The position numbers and the translations under genes are program-made. Positions 1 through 6,932 of a stretch of DNA of 20,507 nt are shown here, in pieces. The stretch is from Pseudomonadota bacterium. GTDB taxonomy: Bacteria; Desulfobacterota; BSN033; WVXP01; G020346125. Position 1 is the stretch's first letter, and the number at the start of each line of letters is the position of its first letter. The notes under the pieces were generated by a model. It made no database searches. It was not told the DNA's origin and worked only from the letters and a program-made list of their open reading frames with translations. The stretch lies in contig JAUWDQ010000010.1 in NCBI GenBank assembly GCA_030608745.1, forward strand, positions 1-20,507, in the 5' to 3' direction.

Positions 1-93
1 CCAACCATGTCTATCAGAACGATTTGAAGCAGTTGATAACCTCAGCCTTCTAAAGGAAGTTATGAAGCAGAGTTTCCAGAAGGCGCTGAAAAT

Positions 94-133
94 AAAGCCT
101 CCAAGGGATTTTTTTATCTCTTCGGAGGCTTTT
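94..133 (+). terminator. Possible rho-independent terminator of an upstream gene
   Basis: A perfect 9-bp stem, AAAGCCTCC (94-102) with GGAGGCTTT (124-132), closes a 21-nt loop that contains a T run. TTTTGTATTT follows on the 3' side. It lies just upstream of the cyclase ribosome-binding site, so it probably ends transcription from a gene left of the window. The long loop makes it less typical than a strong terminator. Confidence 0.5.
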
Positions 134-153
134 GTATTTGGGGAGGTGATCCG

Positions 154-2028
154 ATGAATGAGAAGGAGGTAAAAAGGCAGCTTTCTGCGCTACTCAGTGC
201 AGACGTAAAAGGATATAGTCGCCTTATGGAGGAGGATGAAGTTACGACCGTCCGCACATTAGAGGAGTACAGAGGCGTTATCAGTGGACTCATTGAGAAA
301 CACCGCGGACGTGTAGTGGATTCCCCTGGAGACAATTTGCTGGCTCAGTTTACAAGTGTAATAGATGCAATGGAGGCTGCGGTTGAAATTCAGAAGGAAC
401 TCAAAGCCAAGAACGCTGATCTGCCTGAAAACCGCAGGATGGAGTTTCGGATCGGTATTAACCTTGGAGATGTAATTGCTGAAGGGGGGCGGATATACGG
501 GGACGGCGTCAATATCGCCGCACGAGTGGAGAGCCTATCTGATAGTGGAGGAATCAGTGTCTCTGGTACTGCTTACGACCAGATCGCAAAGAAGCTGCCT
601 CTAGGGTATGAGTTCTTAGGGGAACAAACGGTAAAGAACATAGAAAAACCGGTGCGCGTGTACCGAGTGTTAATGGACCCAGAAGCGGCGGGAAAGGTGA
701 TCGGTGAAAAAAGGCCAATATCGAGACATTGGCGGTGGGCAGCGGTCGCACTGATTGTAGTGGCCGGGGCACTGGTGATCTGGAACTTTTACTTCCGCCA
801 TCCGTTTGAGCCTGCATCAGTTGATAAAATGGCCTTTCCTCTGCCGGATAAGCCTTCAATCGCAGTGCTGCCTTTCAATAACCTAAGTGACGATCCTGAA
901 CAAGAATATTTCAGCGATGGTTTGACCGAGGAAATCATCACCGCCCTTTCCCAGGTGCCAAAAGTCTTCGTGATTGCCCGTAACTCCACGTTTAGTTACA
1001 AAGGCAAATCAGTAAAGGTTAATCAGGTCGCTGAGGAACTGGGTGTGCGTTATGTGCTTGAAGGAAGTGTTCGCAAAGCGGAAGACCGTGTGAGAATAAC
1101 AGCTCAGTTGATAGATGCCATTAAAGGGCATCATCTCTGGGCAGAGCGCTATGACCGTGAGTTGAAAGACATATTTGCCATTCAAGACGAAATAACAAAA
1201 GAAATCATAGCGGCCCTTCAACCGAAGCTTATGAAGACGCAGCAAGCTGCATTCTTTGGGAAAGGAACTGATAACCTCCAAGCGTATCTGAAGTGGTTGC
1301 AGGCGAACGAGTATTTTTTGAAGGTAAACAAAGACGATAATGTTCTCGCCCGACAGAAGGCAGAGGAAGCGATTGCCCTAGACCCGGACTATGCTGCTGC
1401 CATCACTACACTGGCTTGGGCTCACGCAGTTGAAGCAAGATTTAGCTGGAGTAAGTCTCCCAAACAATCTCTGGTGCGAGCTGAAGAACTTGCAAGAAAG
1501 GCCATAACACTCGATGATACATATTCAGATGCCCATCGTTTATGGGGGTATATCTATCTTCAGAAAAGGCAATACGATGAGGCCATTGCTTCGCAAGAGA
1601 AAGCTGTAGCATTAAGTCCTAATTGGTCTAAAGCTCTTGCACATTTGGGGATGGGTTTGGTTTATGCATGCAGGCCTGAGGAGGGCATTCGGGAGCTCCA
1701 AAAAGCGATCCGTCTCAACCCTGTGCCTCCGACCTATTACTTCTTCAAGCTGGGCCGCGCCTATCGCATGACAGGGCAGTATGAGGAGGCGATCTCAGCA
1801 TTTAAGAAAGCGCTCCATGGCTCGCCAAATAGTTTGGGTGCGTGGATTGGGCTCGCCTCCACTTATAGTTTGCTAGGCCAAGAGGAGGAGGCGAGTGAGG
1901 CAGCAGCAAAAGTCCTCAAGATACATCCAAAGTTTTCAAGCGAGCGTTTTATCTACGCCTTGCCGTTTAAGAAGCAATCTGAAAATGAGCGGGTTATCGA
2001 TGCCTTGCAAAAGGCGGGGCTGAAGTGA
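154..2028 (+). CDS. Class III adenylate/guanylate cyclase with TolB-like and TPR regions
   Basis: Predicted to make a cyclic nucleotide (cAMP or cGMP) at the inner membrane. Residues 10-170 form a class III cyclase catalytic domain. The metal-binding aspartates are D17 (SADVKGYS) and D61 or D106 (SPGD, INLGD), and the transition-state pair is in NIAARVE (120-126). Residues about 193-211 are one membrane segment. Residues about 228-355 match the TolB-like region found in this cyclase subfamily (SIAVLPFNNLSDDPEQ, FSDGLTEEI). Residues about 375-610 are TPR-like helical repeats, for example DPDYAAAI and YDEAIASQEKAVAL. The ATG at 154 follows GGGGAGG at 140-146. The architecture is common in proteobacteria as a sensory cyclase. 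The input signal cannot be read from the sequence. It appears monocistronic, flanked by hairpins on both sides. Confidence 0.9.
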   Translation: MNEKEVKRQLSALLSADVKGYSRLMEEDEVTTVRTLEEYRGVISGLIEKHRGRVVDSPGDNLLAQFTSVIDAMEAAVEIQKELKAKNADLPENRRMEFRIGINLGDVIAEGGRIYGDGVNIAARVESLSDSGGISVSGTAYDQIAKKLPLGYEFLGEQTVKNIEKPVRVYRVLMDPEAAGKVIGEKRPISRHWRWAAVALIVVAGALVIWNFYFRHPFEPASVDKMAFPLPDKPSIAVLPFNNLSDDPEQEYFSDGLTEEIITALSQVPKVFVIARNSTFSYKGKSVKVNQVAEELGVRYVLEGSVRKAEDRVRITAQLIDAIKGHHLWAERYDRELKDIFAIQDEITKEIIAALQPKLMKTQQAAFFGKGTDNLQAYLKWLQANEYFLKVNKDDNVLARQKAEEAIALDPDYAAAITTLAWAHAVEARFSWSKSPKQSLVRAEELARKAITLDDTYSDAHRLWGYIYLQKRQYDEAIASQEKAVALSPNWSKALAHLGMGLVYACRPEEGIRELQKAIRLNPVPPTYYFFKLGRAYRMTGQYEEAISAFKKALHGSPNSLGAWIGLASTYSLLGQEEEASEAAAKVLKIHPKFSSERFIYALPFKKQSENERVIDALQKAGLK

Positions 2029-2052
2029 CCTGGACTTCAGTAGTTTGGGCTT
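2020..2052 (+). terminator. Hairpin spanning the cyclase stop codon
   Basis: A perfect 7-bp inverted repeat, CTGAAGT (2020-2026) with ACTTCAG (2034-2040), has a 7-nt loop that contains part of the TGA stop. It is followed by a modestly T-rich stretch (TAGTTTGGGCTTT). It may be a weak terminator. The T tract is interrupted, so this is uncertain. Confidence 0.35.
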
Positions 2053-2288
2053 TCACCAAATGGCTTTAGTACCCGTCTCAAAATGCAATAGTACTAACTG
2101 AAACATTCGGGTTACCCCAATTCCAATTTGTACAATATTTCAATCACAAATCTTCACCCATCCTACTCGGGAAACCCCACAAATCAACGAAAATCTTGTT
2201 GGCTGGTACCCAAACACTGCCACCGTTTGCCCCCCCTTTTTTATGAAGATTCCAAAAAGTCACTTTCAATGCGTGGGAGTGGCTAGAA
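2053..2288. other. Gene-free spacer before the sigma-54 promoter
   Basis: No frame gives a convincing gene in this stretch. It is comparatively AT-rich, especially around 2125-2160. Such DNA is often found between enhancer sites and a sigma-54 promoter, but I could not identify an activator-binding repeat or a clean IHF site. Confidence 0.5.
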
Positions 2289-2304
2289 TGGCACTAAATT
2301 TGCT
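2289..2304 (+). promoter_or_regulatory. Sigma-54 (RpoN) promoter for the vWA gene
   Basis: TGGCAC (2289-2294), five bases, then TTGCT (2300-2304) match the sigma-54 -24/-12 consensus (TGGCAC-N5-TTGCW) with exact spacing. Transcription would begin near 2315, about 30 nt ahead of the vWA start. Such promoters need an AAA+ enhancer-binding activator. None is encoded in the window. Confidence 0.8.
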
Positions 2305-2349
2305 TAAAAAATATGGTCATTCCCCAAAGTCTTTTATGAGTTGATGCAG

Positions 2350-3408
2350 ATGCGATTAGAAAGGTATATGTCTCCATTTTTCCTGGCCCTTCTCATTTTG
2401 TTAACCCTTTTGCCAGTGCTTTTTTCTGAGGGGGCCTATTCCAGGCCATTGGGAAGGAATAGTTACGGGAAAAAGGTGAGGGTGAAAATTAAGCAAAAGG
2501 AGAGCGTTGCACCTCGGAAGAAGGTTGAACCTGGGTGGGAAGGAAGTCGGGAGACGAATATCCTGATCATCCTCGATGCCTCCGGGAGCATGTGGGGTCA
2601 AATCTCATTGGGAGAGCCGGGCAGCCCGCGTGGTCAGAGGTGTAAGATTGAAATTGCGAAAAAGGTGCTGGAGGAATATATCGACGATTTGGATGAAGAG
2701 AATGTCAGTGTGGGGTTGAGGGTCTTCGGGCAACACCCGGAAAAGGGATGTAAGGACTCTCAATTGATCATCCCGGTGGGACCATTGCATAAGGGGGCCT
2801 TCAAGGGAACAATGGAGCAGGTTAAACCCGGCCATATGGGGAAAACTCCACTCGCCTATTCGCTTCGAAGGGCGCTGGTAGATATCTCGACACCGAATGA
2901 TATGCGGCGTTTTTTGGACTCGGGGGAATTTTCAGGTGGAGAGAAGAGCATCGTCCTGATCACCGATGGTGAAGGAGGCTGTGATACCATTGAAGAGGTG
3001 AGGGGTTTGGAGGATGACCTGAGGCACCTCGGTGTCGATATCGTGAGGATCAACGTAATCGAGTTGAAAGTTCCTCAGAAGGAGAGGCGTAACGAGATGG
3101 CAGAGCTGGGAATTCAATCGGATATGGAGGCCTATTTGAAAAAGATTAGCCAAACCACTGAGGGGCAATACATTAGAATTGAAGCGAAGCCCGGCATGGG
3201 CATAGAAGAATTTGAACGACAGCTCAGCAAATCAGTGAGAATGGTGGTCCCAACCAACACCAGAGAGAGGATTCTCAGCCTTCTTTACCGAGGCATTCGT
3301 TGGATAAACGGATTTATTTCAACCCATATGTCGGCCACGCTCATTCCCTCCATGATTCTTTTCTCCATATTCTTCACCTTTGCGATGAAGTGGTTTTTCC
3401 GTAAATAG
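2350..3408 (+). CDS. Exported von Willebrand factor A domain protein
   Basis: Probable exported or membrane-anchored metal-dependent adhesion or scaffold protein. The start used here (ATG 2350) gives a charged n-region (MRLERY), then a hydrophobic signal or anchor segment at about residues 8-26. The vWA domain spans about 70-290 and keeps the MIDAS signature. That signature is DASGSM near residue 76, a Thr in GKTPLAYSL near 166, and Asp in LITDGEGGCD near 206. A C-terminal membrane helix (about 331-349) ends in KWFFRK, so the domain is probably periplasmic with two anchors. TTG 2341 and ATG 2344 are alternative in-frame starts, and no strong Shine-Dalgarno separates them. A sigma-54 promoter sits just upstream and paired hairpins follow. 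No MoxR ATPase is adjacent, unlike many vWA operons. The function is unknown beyond the fold. Confidence 0.85.
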   Translation: MRLERYMSPFFLALLILLTLLPVLFSEGAYSRPLGRNSYGKKVRVKIKQKESVAPRKKVEPGWEGSRETNILIILDASGSMWGQISLGEPGSPRGQRCKIEIAKKVLEEYIDDLDEENVSVGLRVFGQHPEKGCKDSQLIIPVGPLHKGAFKGTMEQVKPGHMGKTPLAYSLRRALVDISTPNDMRRFLDSGEFSGGEKSIVLITDGEGGCDTIEEVRGLEDDLRHLGVDIVRINVIELKVPQKERRNEMAELGIQSDMEAYLKKISQTTEGQYIRIEAKPGMGIEEFERQLSKSVRMVVPTNTRERILSLLYRGIRWINGFISTHMSATLIPSMILFSIFFTFAMKWFFRK

Positions 3409-3423
3409 CCAACTTTCCCACTG

Positions 3424-3486
3424 TTCCGGATTGAACGGGTTACGGAAGGGACACCGGAGTATTCTCGTGACAAAGGAGAATCCGGT
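3424..3486 (+). terminator. Tandem hairpins after the vWA gene
   Basis: The first hairpin is TTCCG (3424-3428) with CGGAA (3443-3447). The second is longer: ACCGG (3453-3457) pairs with CCGGT (3482-3486) and ATTCTC (3461-3466) with GAGAAT (3476-3481), with a 3-nt bulge and a 9-nt loop. TACTTT follows. They probably end transcription before the next promoter. Confidence 0.5.
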
Positions 3487-3496
3487 TACTTTCCAA

Positions 3497-3525
3497 TTGA
3501 CTTCTCATGAGGAGAAGATTAACTT
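3497..3525 (+). promoter_or_regulatory. Candidate sigma-70 promoter for the TenA/Udp cluster
   Basis: TTGACT (3497-3502) and TAACTT (3520-3525) are separated by 17 bp. The -35 is 5/6 consensus. The -10 is weak but keeps the first T, the second A and the last T. It sits between the preceding hairpins and the first gene of the cluster. Confidence 0.4.
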
Positions 3526-3578
3526 TATAGCCATTCTATTGCTACTCGTTGACGAAATGGGTTGAGAGGAGGGAAGAG

Positions 3579-4259
3579 ATGCAAAGGGAGATGCAAAGGG
3601 TGGATTCCCTATTGGGGGAAGTGAGGGATCTTTTGAGGCCATTGGAGAAGAAGATTCTCGGGCATCCGTACCTTGCCGATCTGGAGGAGAAGAAGATCGG
3701 GCGGGAGGGATTGAAGTATTTCGCCGGTGAACAGCACCGCATCATCACGAGTGACCTCCGAAGCGTGGGCCTCCTCCTTTCGAGGCACGGGCTCCCCCCT
3801 GGACGGGATTTCTTTTGGATGGTGCTCCAGGGGGAGACCGAAGCCCTAAAAGCCCTTGGCCGGTTTGTATCGGCATTGGGAGTATCGGAAGAAGAGCTAA
3901 TGGCATATGAGCCATTACTAGAGGCGCAGGCCTACAAGGCCTATATGGCATGGCTTTCCCTCTATGGGAGCGCCGCGGAAGTGGCAGGGGCATTCCTGGC
4001 CAATTTCCCCGCATGGGGGGCAAACTGTGGGAGAATGCGCAAGGCCCTCATGGAAGGGTATGGGTTTAAGGACCAGGATCTCTCTTTCTTCGAGCTCTTC
4101 AGCACCCCAGTGGCTGATTTTGAGGAAAAGGCACGACTCGTTATCGATGCCGGTATTTCCCAAGGGGTTGAGCCCAAGGCCATCAAGGAGGCCGCGAGAA
4201 TGCTTCAGGGTTATGAACTCATGTTTTGGGATGCCCTCCATCGAATATCGTCGAGATAA
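3579..4259 (+). CDS. TenA/heme-oxygenase-fold protein lacking thiaminase residues
   Basis: An all-helical protein of the TenA/PqqC/heme-oxygenase-like superfamily, with the same layout as its downstream neighbour. The segment LKYFAGEQHR aligns with the TenA FKFYLAQDYVYL region, and AFLANFPAWGANC aligns with AFLPCEWGYVEIG. In that alignment the TenA substrate-contacting Asp is replaced by Gln and the nucleophilic Cys is absent. Thiaminase II activity is therefore unlikely. It could be a structural partner of the next protein or an enzyme of another branch of the fold. ATG 3579 is chosen over TTG 3549 because AGGAGG (3567-3572) lies 6 nt upstream of it. It leads a tight same-strand cluster, with 26 nt to the TenA gene. 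The exact function is unknown. Confidence 0.75.
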   Translation: MQREMQRVDSLLGEVRDLLRPLEKKILGHPYLADLEEKKIGREGLKYFAGEQHRIITSDLRSVGLLLSRHGLPPGRDFFWMVLQGETEALKALGRFVSALGVSEEELMAYEPLLEAQAYKAYMAWLSLYGSAAEVAGAFLANFPAWGANCGRMRKALMEGYGFKDQDLSFFELFSTPVADFEEKARLVIDAGISQGVEPKAIKEAARMLQGYELMFWDALHRISSR

Positions 4260-4285
4260 TCGGCGTATTTTTGGGGTATTGCACC

Positions 4286-4951
4286 ATGAAATTCACGGAT
4301 ACGTTACGCAAGAATGCCCATGGCATTTGGGAGGCCAATTTCGAGCATCCCTTCGTCCAGGGCATCGGCGATGGAAGCCTGGACGAGGAGAAGTTCAAAT
4401 TCTACCTCGCTCAGGATTATGTCTATCTGAAAGACTTCTGTCGATTCCTGGCCATTGCCGCGGCAAAAGGCCGTGATTTGGATGCCATGGGGAGGTTCTC
4501 AGACCTCCTTGGGCTCACATTAAAGGTGGAGATGGACCTTCATCGGTCCATCTGCGCCGATTTCGGTATATCGTCGGAAGAGCTCGAGCAAACCGAACCG
4601 GCCCCCTACTGCTTGGCATACACGAGCTATCTTCTGAGAATCGCGTATGAGGGAGATTTCCTGGATCTGTTGGGTGCCTTTCTTCCGTGTGAGTGGGGAT
4701 ATGTTGAAATAGGGATCCGCTTAAAGGCCAGGGGAATACCCGAACATCCCCATTACGCCAAATGGATCGAGACCTACGCCTCGCCGGAATTCAGGGAGCT
4801 GACGGAATCCACCAAGGATCTGCTCGACGAATTAACAAGGGGTATATCCAAGGAGAAATTGAATCGCCTTCAGGAGATCTTCAATTTCTCGAGTCGATGG
4901 GAACGCCTCTTCTGGGAGATGGCCTGGAATCAGCAGACCTGGATAGCATAA
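4286..4951 (+). CDS. tenA: TenA family aminopyrimidine aminohydrolase (thiaminase II)
   Basis: Predicted to hydrolyse 4-amino-5-aminomethyl-2-methylpyrimidine (and thiamin) to the hydroxymethylpyrimidine used in thiamin salvage, in the cytoplasm. At 221 residues it is the usual size. The active-site set known for Bacillus subtilis TenA is present at the same numbering: D44 and Y47 (AQDYVYL), Y112, nucleophile C135 (FLPCEWGYVEIG) and Y139. A glutamate is near 206 (SRWERLFWE). ATG 4286 gives this register, with GGGG at 4273-4276 as a modest ribosome-binding site. It lies between the degenerate TenA-like gene and uridine phosphorylase. No TPP riboswitch or other thi gene is visible, so its thiamin role rests on residue conservation. 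Confidence 0.88.
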   Translation: MKFTDTLRKNAHGIWEANFEHPFVQGIGDGSLDEEKFKFYLAQDYVYLKDFCRFLAIAAAKGRDLDAMGRFSDLLGLTLKVEMDLHRSICADFGISSEELEQTEPAPYCLAYTSYLLRIAYEGDFLDLLGAFLPCEWGYVEIGIRLKARGIPEHPHYAKWIETYASPEFRELTESTKDLLDELTRGISKEKLNRLQEIFNFSSRWERLFWEMAWNQQTWIA

Positions 4952-4991
4952 GCGAGGTAATTTGATTCGGCAGGGAAGGTTTAGAGAGGTC

Positions 4992-5762
4992 ATGGACCGT
5001 GTCTACCATTTGAAACTGGATAAAGAGGCCACACGGGGCGCCATGTTCGCCTTCCTTCCGGGAGACCCCGATAGGGTTTTGAAAATCGCCCAGGCCTTCG
5101 ACCCCGATAGTAGGGAGATTGCGCGCAATCGAGAGTTTAGAACGTTGATGGGAAACCTACAAGGGGAACCCGTATTGGTGACTTCAACGGGAATCGGGGG
5201 TCCCTCCACCGCCATCGCCGTGGAGGAATTGGCCCGATTGGGGGTGCGGGTTTTCCTCCGGGTAGGCACCTCGGGGGCCATTCAGGGGGGTGTCCGTGTG
5301 GGGGAGACGGTTATTACGGCGGCCGCGGTGAGATTGGATGGGGCCTCCTTGGACTATGCTCCCATTGAATATCCGGCGGTAGCCGATTATGATATCCTCA
5401 CCTCCCTGGTAGGTTCGGCAAGGGAATTGAAAATCCCCTTTCATGTGGGGATCACGGCTTCGACGGACACCTTCTATGCGGGCCAGGGTAGGAGATTTTC
5501 TCGATATATGATCCAGCGTCTCAATGGATCGATGGAGGCATGGCAGAAGCTCGGGGTCCTCAGCTACGAGATGGAGGCCTCAACCCTGCTCACCTTTTGT
5601 TGCGCTCATGGGCTCAAGGGCGGCTGTATTACTGGGGTAGCCGTTAATCGGTTAGAGGAACAAATGGTTAGGGAAGAATTGTTGGATGTAGCGGAGAAAA
5701 GGGCGATTTCCATCGCCACAAAGGCCATGGAGAAGCTCGTCGTTTCGTTTAAGGAGCTATGA
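4992..5762 (+). CDS. udp: Uridine phosphorylase
   Basis: Predicted to split uridine with phosphate into uracil and ribose-1-phosphate in pyrimidine salvage. The protein aligns along its length with Escherichia coli Udp as I remember it. It has the phosphate site GDPDR (24-28), R90 and T93 in FLRVGTSGAI, and the family signature STGIGGPSTAIAVEEL (65-80). Uracil-binding Q165/R167 are in AGQGR, and ribose-binding EME is at 193-195. The start at ATG 4992 matches the E. coli N terminus (VYHLKLDK versus VFHLGLTK). TTG 4962, 10 nt after the TenA stop and preceded by GAGG, is an in-frame alternative adding 10 residues. It is probably co-transcribed with tenA. Purine specificity is unlikely given the uridine-type residues. 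Confidence 0.9.
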   Translation: MDRVYHLKLDKEATRGAMFAFLPGDPDRVLKIAQAFDPDSREIARNREFRTLMGNLQGEPVLVTSTGIGGPSTAIAVEELARLGVRVFLRVGTSGAIQGGVRVGETVITAAAVRLDGASLDYAPIEYPAVADYDILTSLVGSARELKIPFHVGITASTDTFYAGQGRRFSRYMIQRLNGSMEAWQKLGVLSYEMEASTLLTFCCAHGLKGGCITGVAVNRLEEQMVREELLDVAEKRAISIATKAMEKLVVSFKEL

Positions 5763-5790
5763 AGCTCTCGCTCTAGGGTGAATCGGGAGA

Positions 5791-6024
5791 ATGAAACGAA
5801 TCGTGATACTGACAGCAGGTTGGATTTGTATTGGGTTGGGGTTCATGGGGTTATTCCTTCCCCTCCTCCAGGGATTGCTCCTCATCGGATGTGGGCTATT
5901 GCTCCTCTCCAAGGAGAGCGAAGTTATGAGGCGATTCGGCAATCGATTTAAGGAGAGATACCCGGAACAATATCAACGCTTACTGGTTTGGAAAACCCGA
6001 TTGATATCACTTTTCAAAAAATGA
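5791..6024 (+). CDS. Small two-helix membrane protein, PGPGW-like
   Basis: A 77-residue inner-membrane protein with a hydrophobic stretch at about 4-41. That stretch can form two short helices turning at FLPLLQG (about 22-28). A basic amphipathic tail with ERYPEQYQRL follows. The layout (GW, GLGFMGLFLP, then GLLLLSKES) resembles the PGPGW/YbaN-type small membrane families, although the PGPGW motif itself is not intact. ATG 5791 follows GGGAGA at 5784-5789. It lies 28 nt after udp, so it may be the last gene of that transcript. The function is unknown. Confidence 0.65.
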   Translation: MKRIVILTAGWICIGLGFMGLFLPLLQGLLLIGCGLLLLSKESEVMRRFGNRFKERYPEQYQRLLVWKTRLISLFKK

Positions 6025-6072
6025 GCTCGAGAGTTCAGTCCCTTCGGCTTCAGGAAACGCTGGGATCTACCG

Positions 6073-6474
6073 TTACATGTGGAGCCATAGCGTGGGCGAC
6101 TTCCTTGGCTCGCTGTGTCTTACCCTTTTTTCCGAGACCTCTTGTTCATGTTTACAATCGATGCAAAGGGTGGCCACAGGCCTGGCGCGAAGCCGCTTTT
6201 CAGAGATCTTCTCCCCGCATTCCTCGCATATACCGAAGGTACCATTCTCTATCCTCTCCAAGGCCTCTTTGATCTTGACCATTAACTTCCTCTCACGATC
6301 CCTCAAGCGTAGAAGGAAATCCATATCCAGGACGGTGGAGGCCTGATCCATGGGATCCGATGAAGGCTCCTCGGCTTCCTTCACCTGATCTTTAGTCCTC
6401 TCGGCTTCCATCAGTAACTGGTCTAACTGACGAGTAAGGAGTTTTCTGAAGGATTTAAGATCTCTCTGACGCAT
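6073..6474 (-). CDS. DksA/TraR family zinc-finger regulator
   Basis: Predicted to bind RNA polymerase through the secondary channel and adjust transcription, often with ppGpp. Residues 1-75 are coiled coil. The tip carries DPMDQAS (40-46), equivalent to the DxxDxA motif of DksA that contacts the polymerase active site. A four-cysteine zinc finger follows: C83-X2-C86 and C104-X2-C107. At 133 residues it is slightly shorter than E. coli DksA (151). ATG at 6474 is preferred over the longer frame from 6531 because the reverse strand has AAGGGGGGG just upstream. A consensus promoter lies at 6536-6564. It is convergent with the small membrane-protein gene. Whether it is the main DksA or a paralogue cannot be decided here. 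Confidence 0.88.
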   Translation of the reverse strand: MRQRDLKSFRKLLTRQLDQLLMEAERTKDQVKEAEEPSSDPMDQASTVLDMDFLLRLRDRERKLMVKIKEALERIENGTFGICEECGEKISEKRLRARPVATLCIDCKHEQEVSEKRVRHSEPRKSPTLWLHM

Positions 6475-6535
6475 TGTATTCCCCCCCTTAAGAGGATGGG
6501 TGTTATTTTTTATCCCTGGTTGGATGATCATCTAA

Positions 6536-6564
6536 AATATAATCAACATTTACGTAATTGTCAA
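6536..6564 (-). promoter_or_regulatory. Sigma-70 promoter of the DksA-family gene
   Basis: Read on the minus strand: TTGACA (6564-6559), a 17-bp spacer, then TATATT (6541-6536). The -35 is perfect and the -10 is 5/6. Transcription would start near 6529, giving a leader of about 55 nt. Confidence 0.7.
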
Positions 6565-6805
6565 GTGATCGCGACACCTCGAGTTTGGCTACTGCCGTTA
6601 TGCGGTGTTGCCGTGCTGCGGTCGGAAGGAAGCAGGGATGAGGGTAGAGGTAAGAGGCAGGAGGGGGGGGTAAGCATTAGGCGGTAAGCAGGGTAAGGGA
6701 AAAGTGTGTTTTGGGTTTCACCTTCTAGATGACCCTTGTCCCCTAGATTACGTTCAGGGGCAACGGAGCCCCCCAGAAAGCCCGGAAACTCCAGCCGGTT
6801 TTGTA
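6565..6805. other. Divergent spacer with GGTAAG repeats
   Basis: This part of the 458-bp spacer between the DksA-family and HD-GYP genes holds no convincing gene. It contains a purine-rich tract with four GGTAAG copies (6649-6697) and an 8-base G run at 6663-6670. The 83-residue minus-strand frame here is low-complexity and is not supported. Confidence 0.5.
6649..6697 (+). repeat. Short degenerate direct repeats (GGTAAG)
   Basis: GGTAAG occurs four times, at 6649, 6669, 6683 and 6692. The copies are separated by AGGCAG- and AGGCGG-like units within a purine-rich strand. It resembles a decayed short tandem repeat. No function is evident. Confidence 0.5.
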
Positions 6806-6835
6806 TTGACAAAGGCAGAGCAAATGGGTTAGTTA
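6806..6835 (+). promoter_or_regulatory. Candidate promoter of the HD-GYP gene
   Basis: A perfect -35 TTGACA (6806-6811) is followed after 18 bp by TAGTTA (6830-6835), a weak -10. It would start transcription about 90 nt before the coding region. Confidence 0.4.
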
Positions 6836-6932
6836 ATTGAGGTTGTATTCGGTCTATGTCGGAGCGTCGTTTGGGGGATTGGTTTGTTTACCCATTTGGT
6901 GGATTGGTCCCAGGGGGGGTTAATCAGCGGCA

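Noticed and set aside
2..157. Open frame of 51 codons entering from the left edge and overlapping the cyclase ATG (stop at 155-157)
   Set aside because: It crosses a likely terminator hairpin (94-132), shows no recognisable motif, and this length can arise by chance.
6073..6531. Longer start (6531) for the DksA-family gene
   Set aside because: The predicted promoter -10 (6536-6541) would put transcription start at about the same place as this start codon. The strong ribosome-binding site instead precedes the ATG at 6474.
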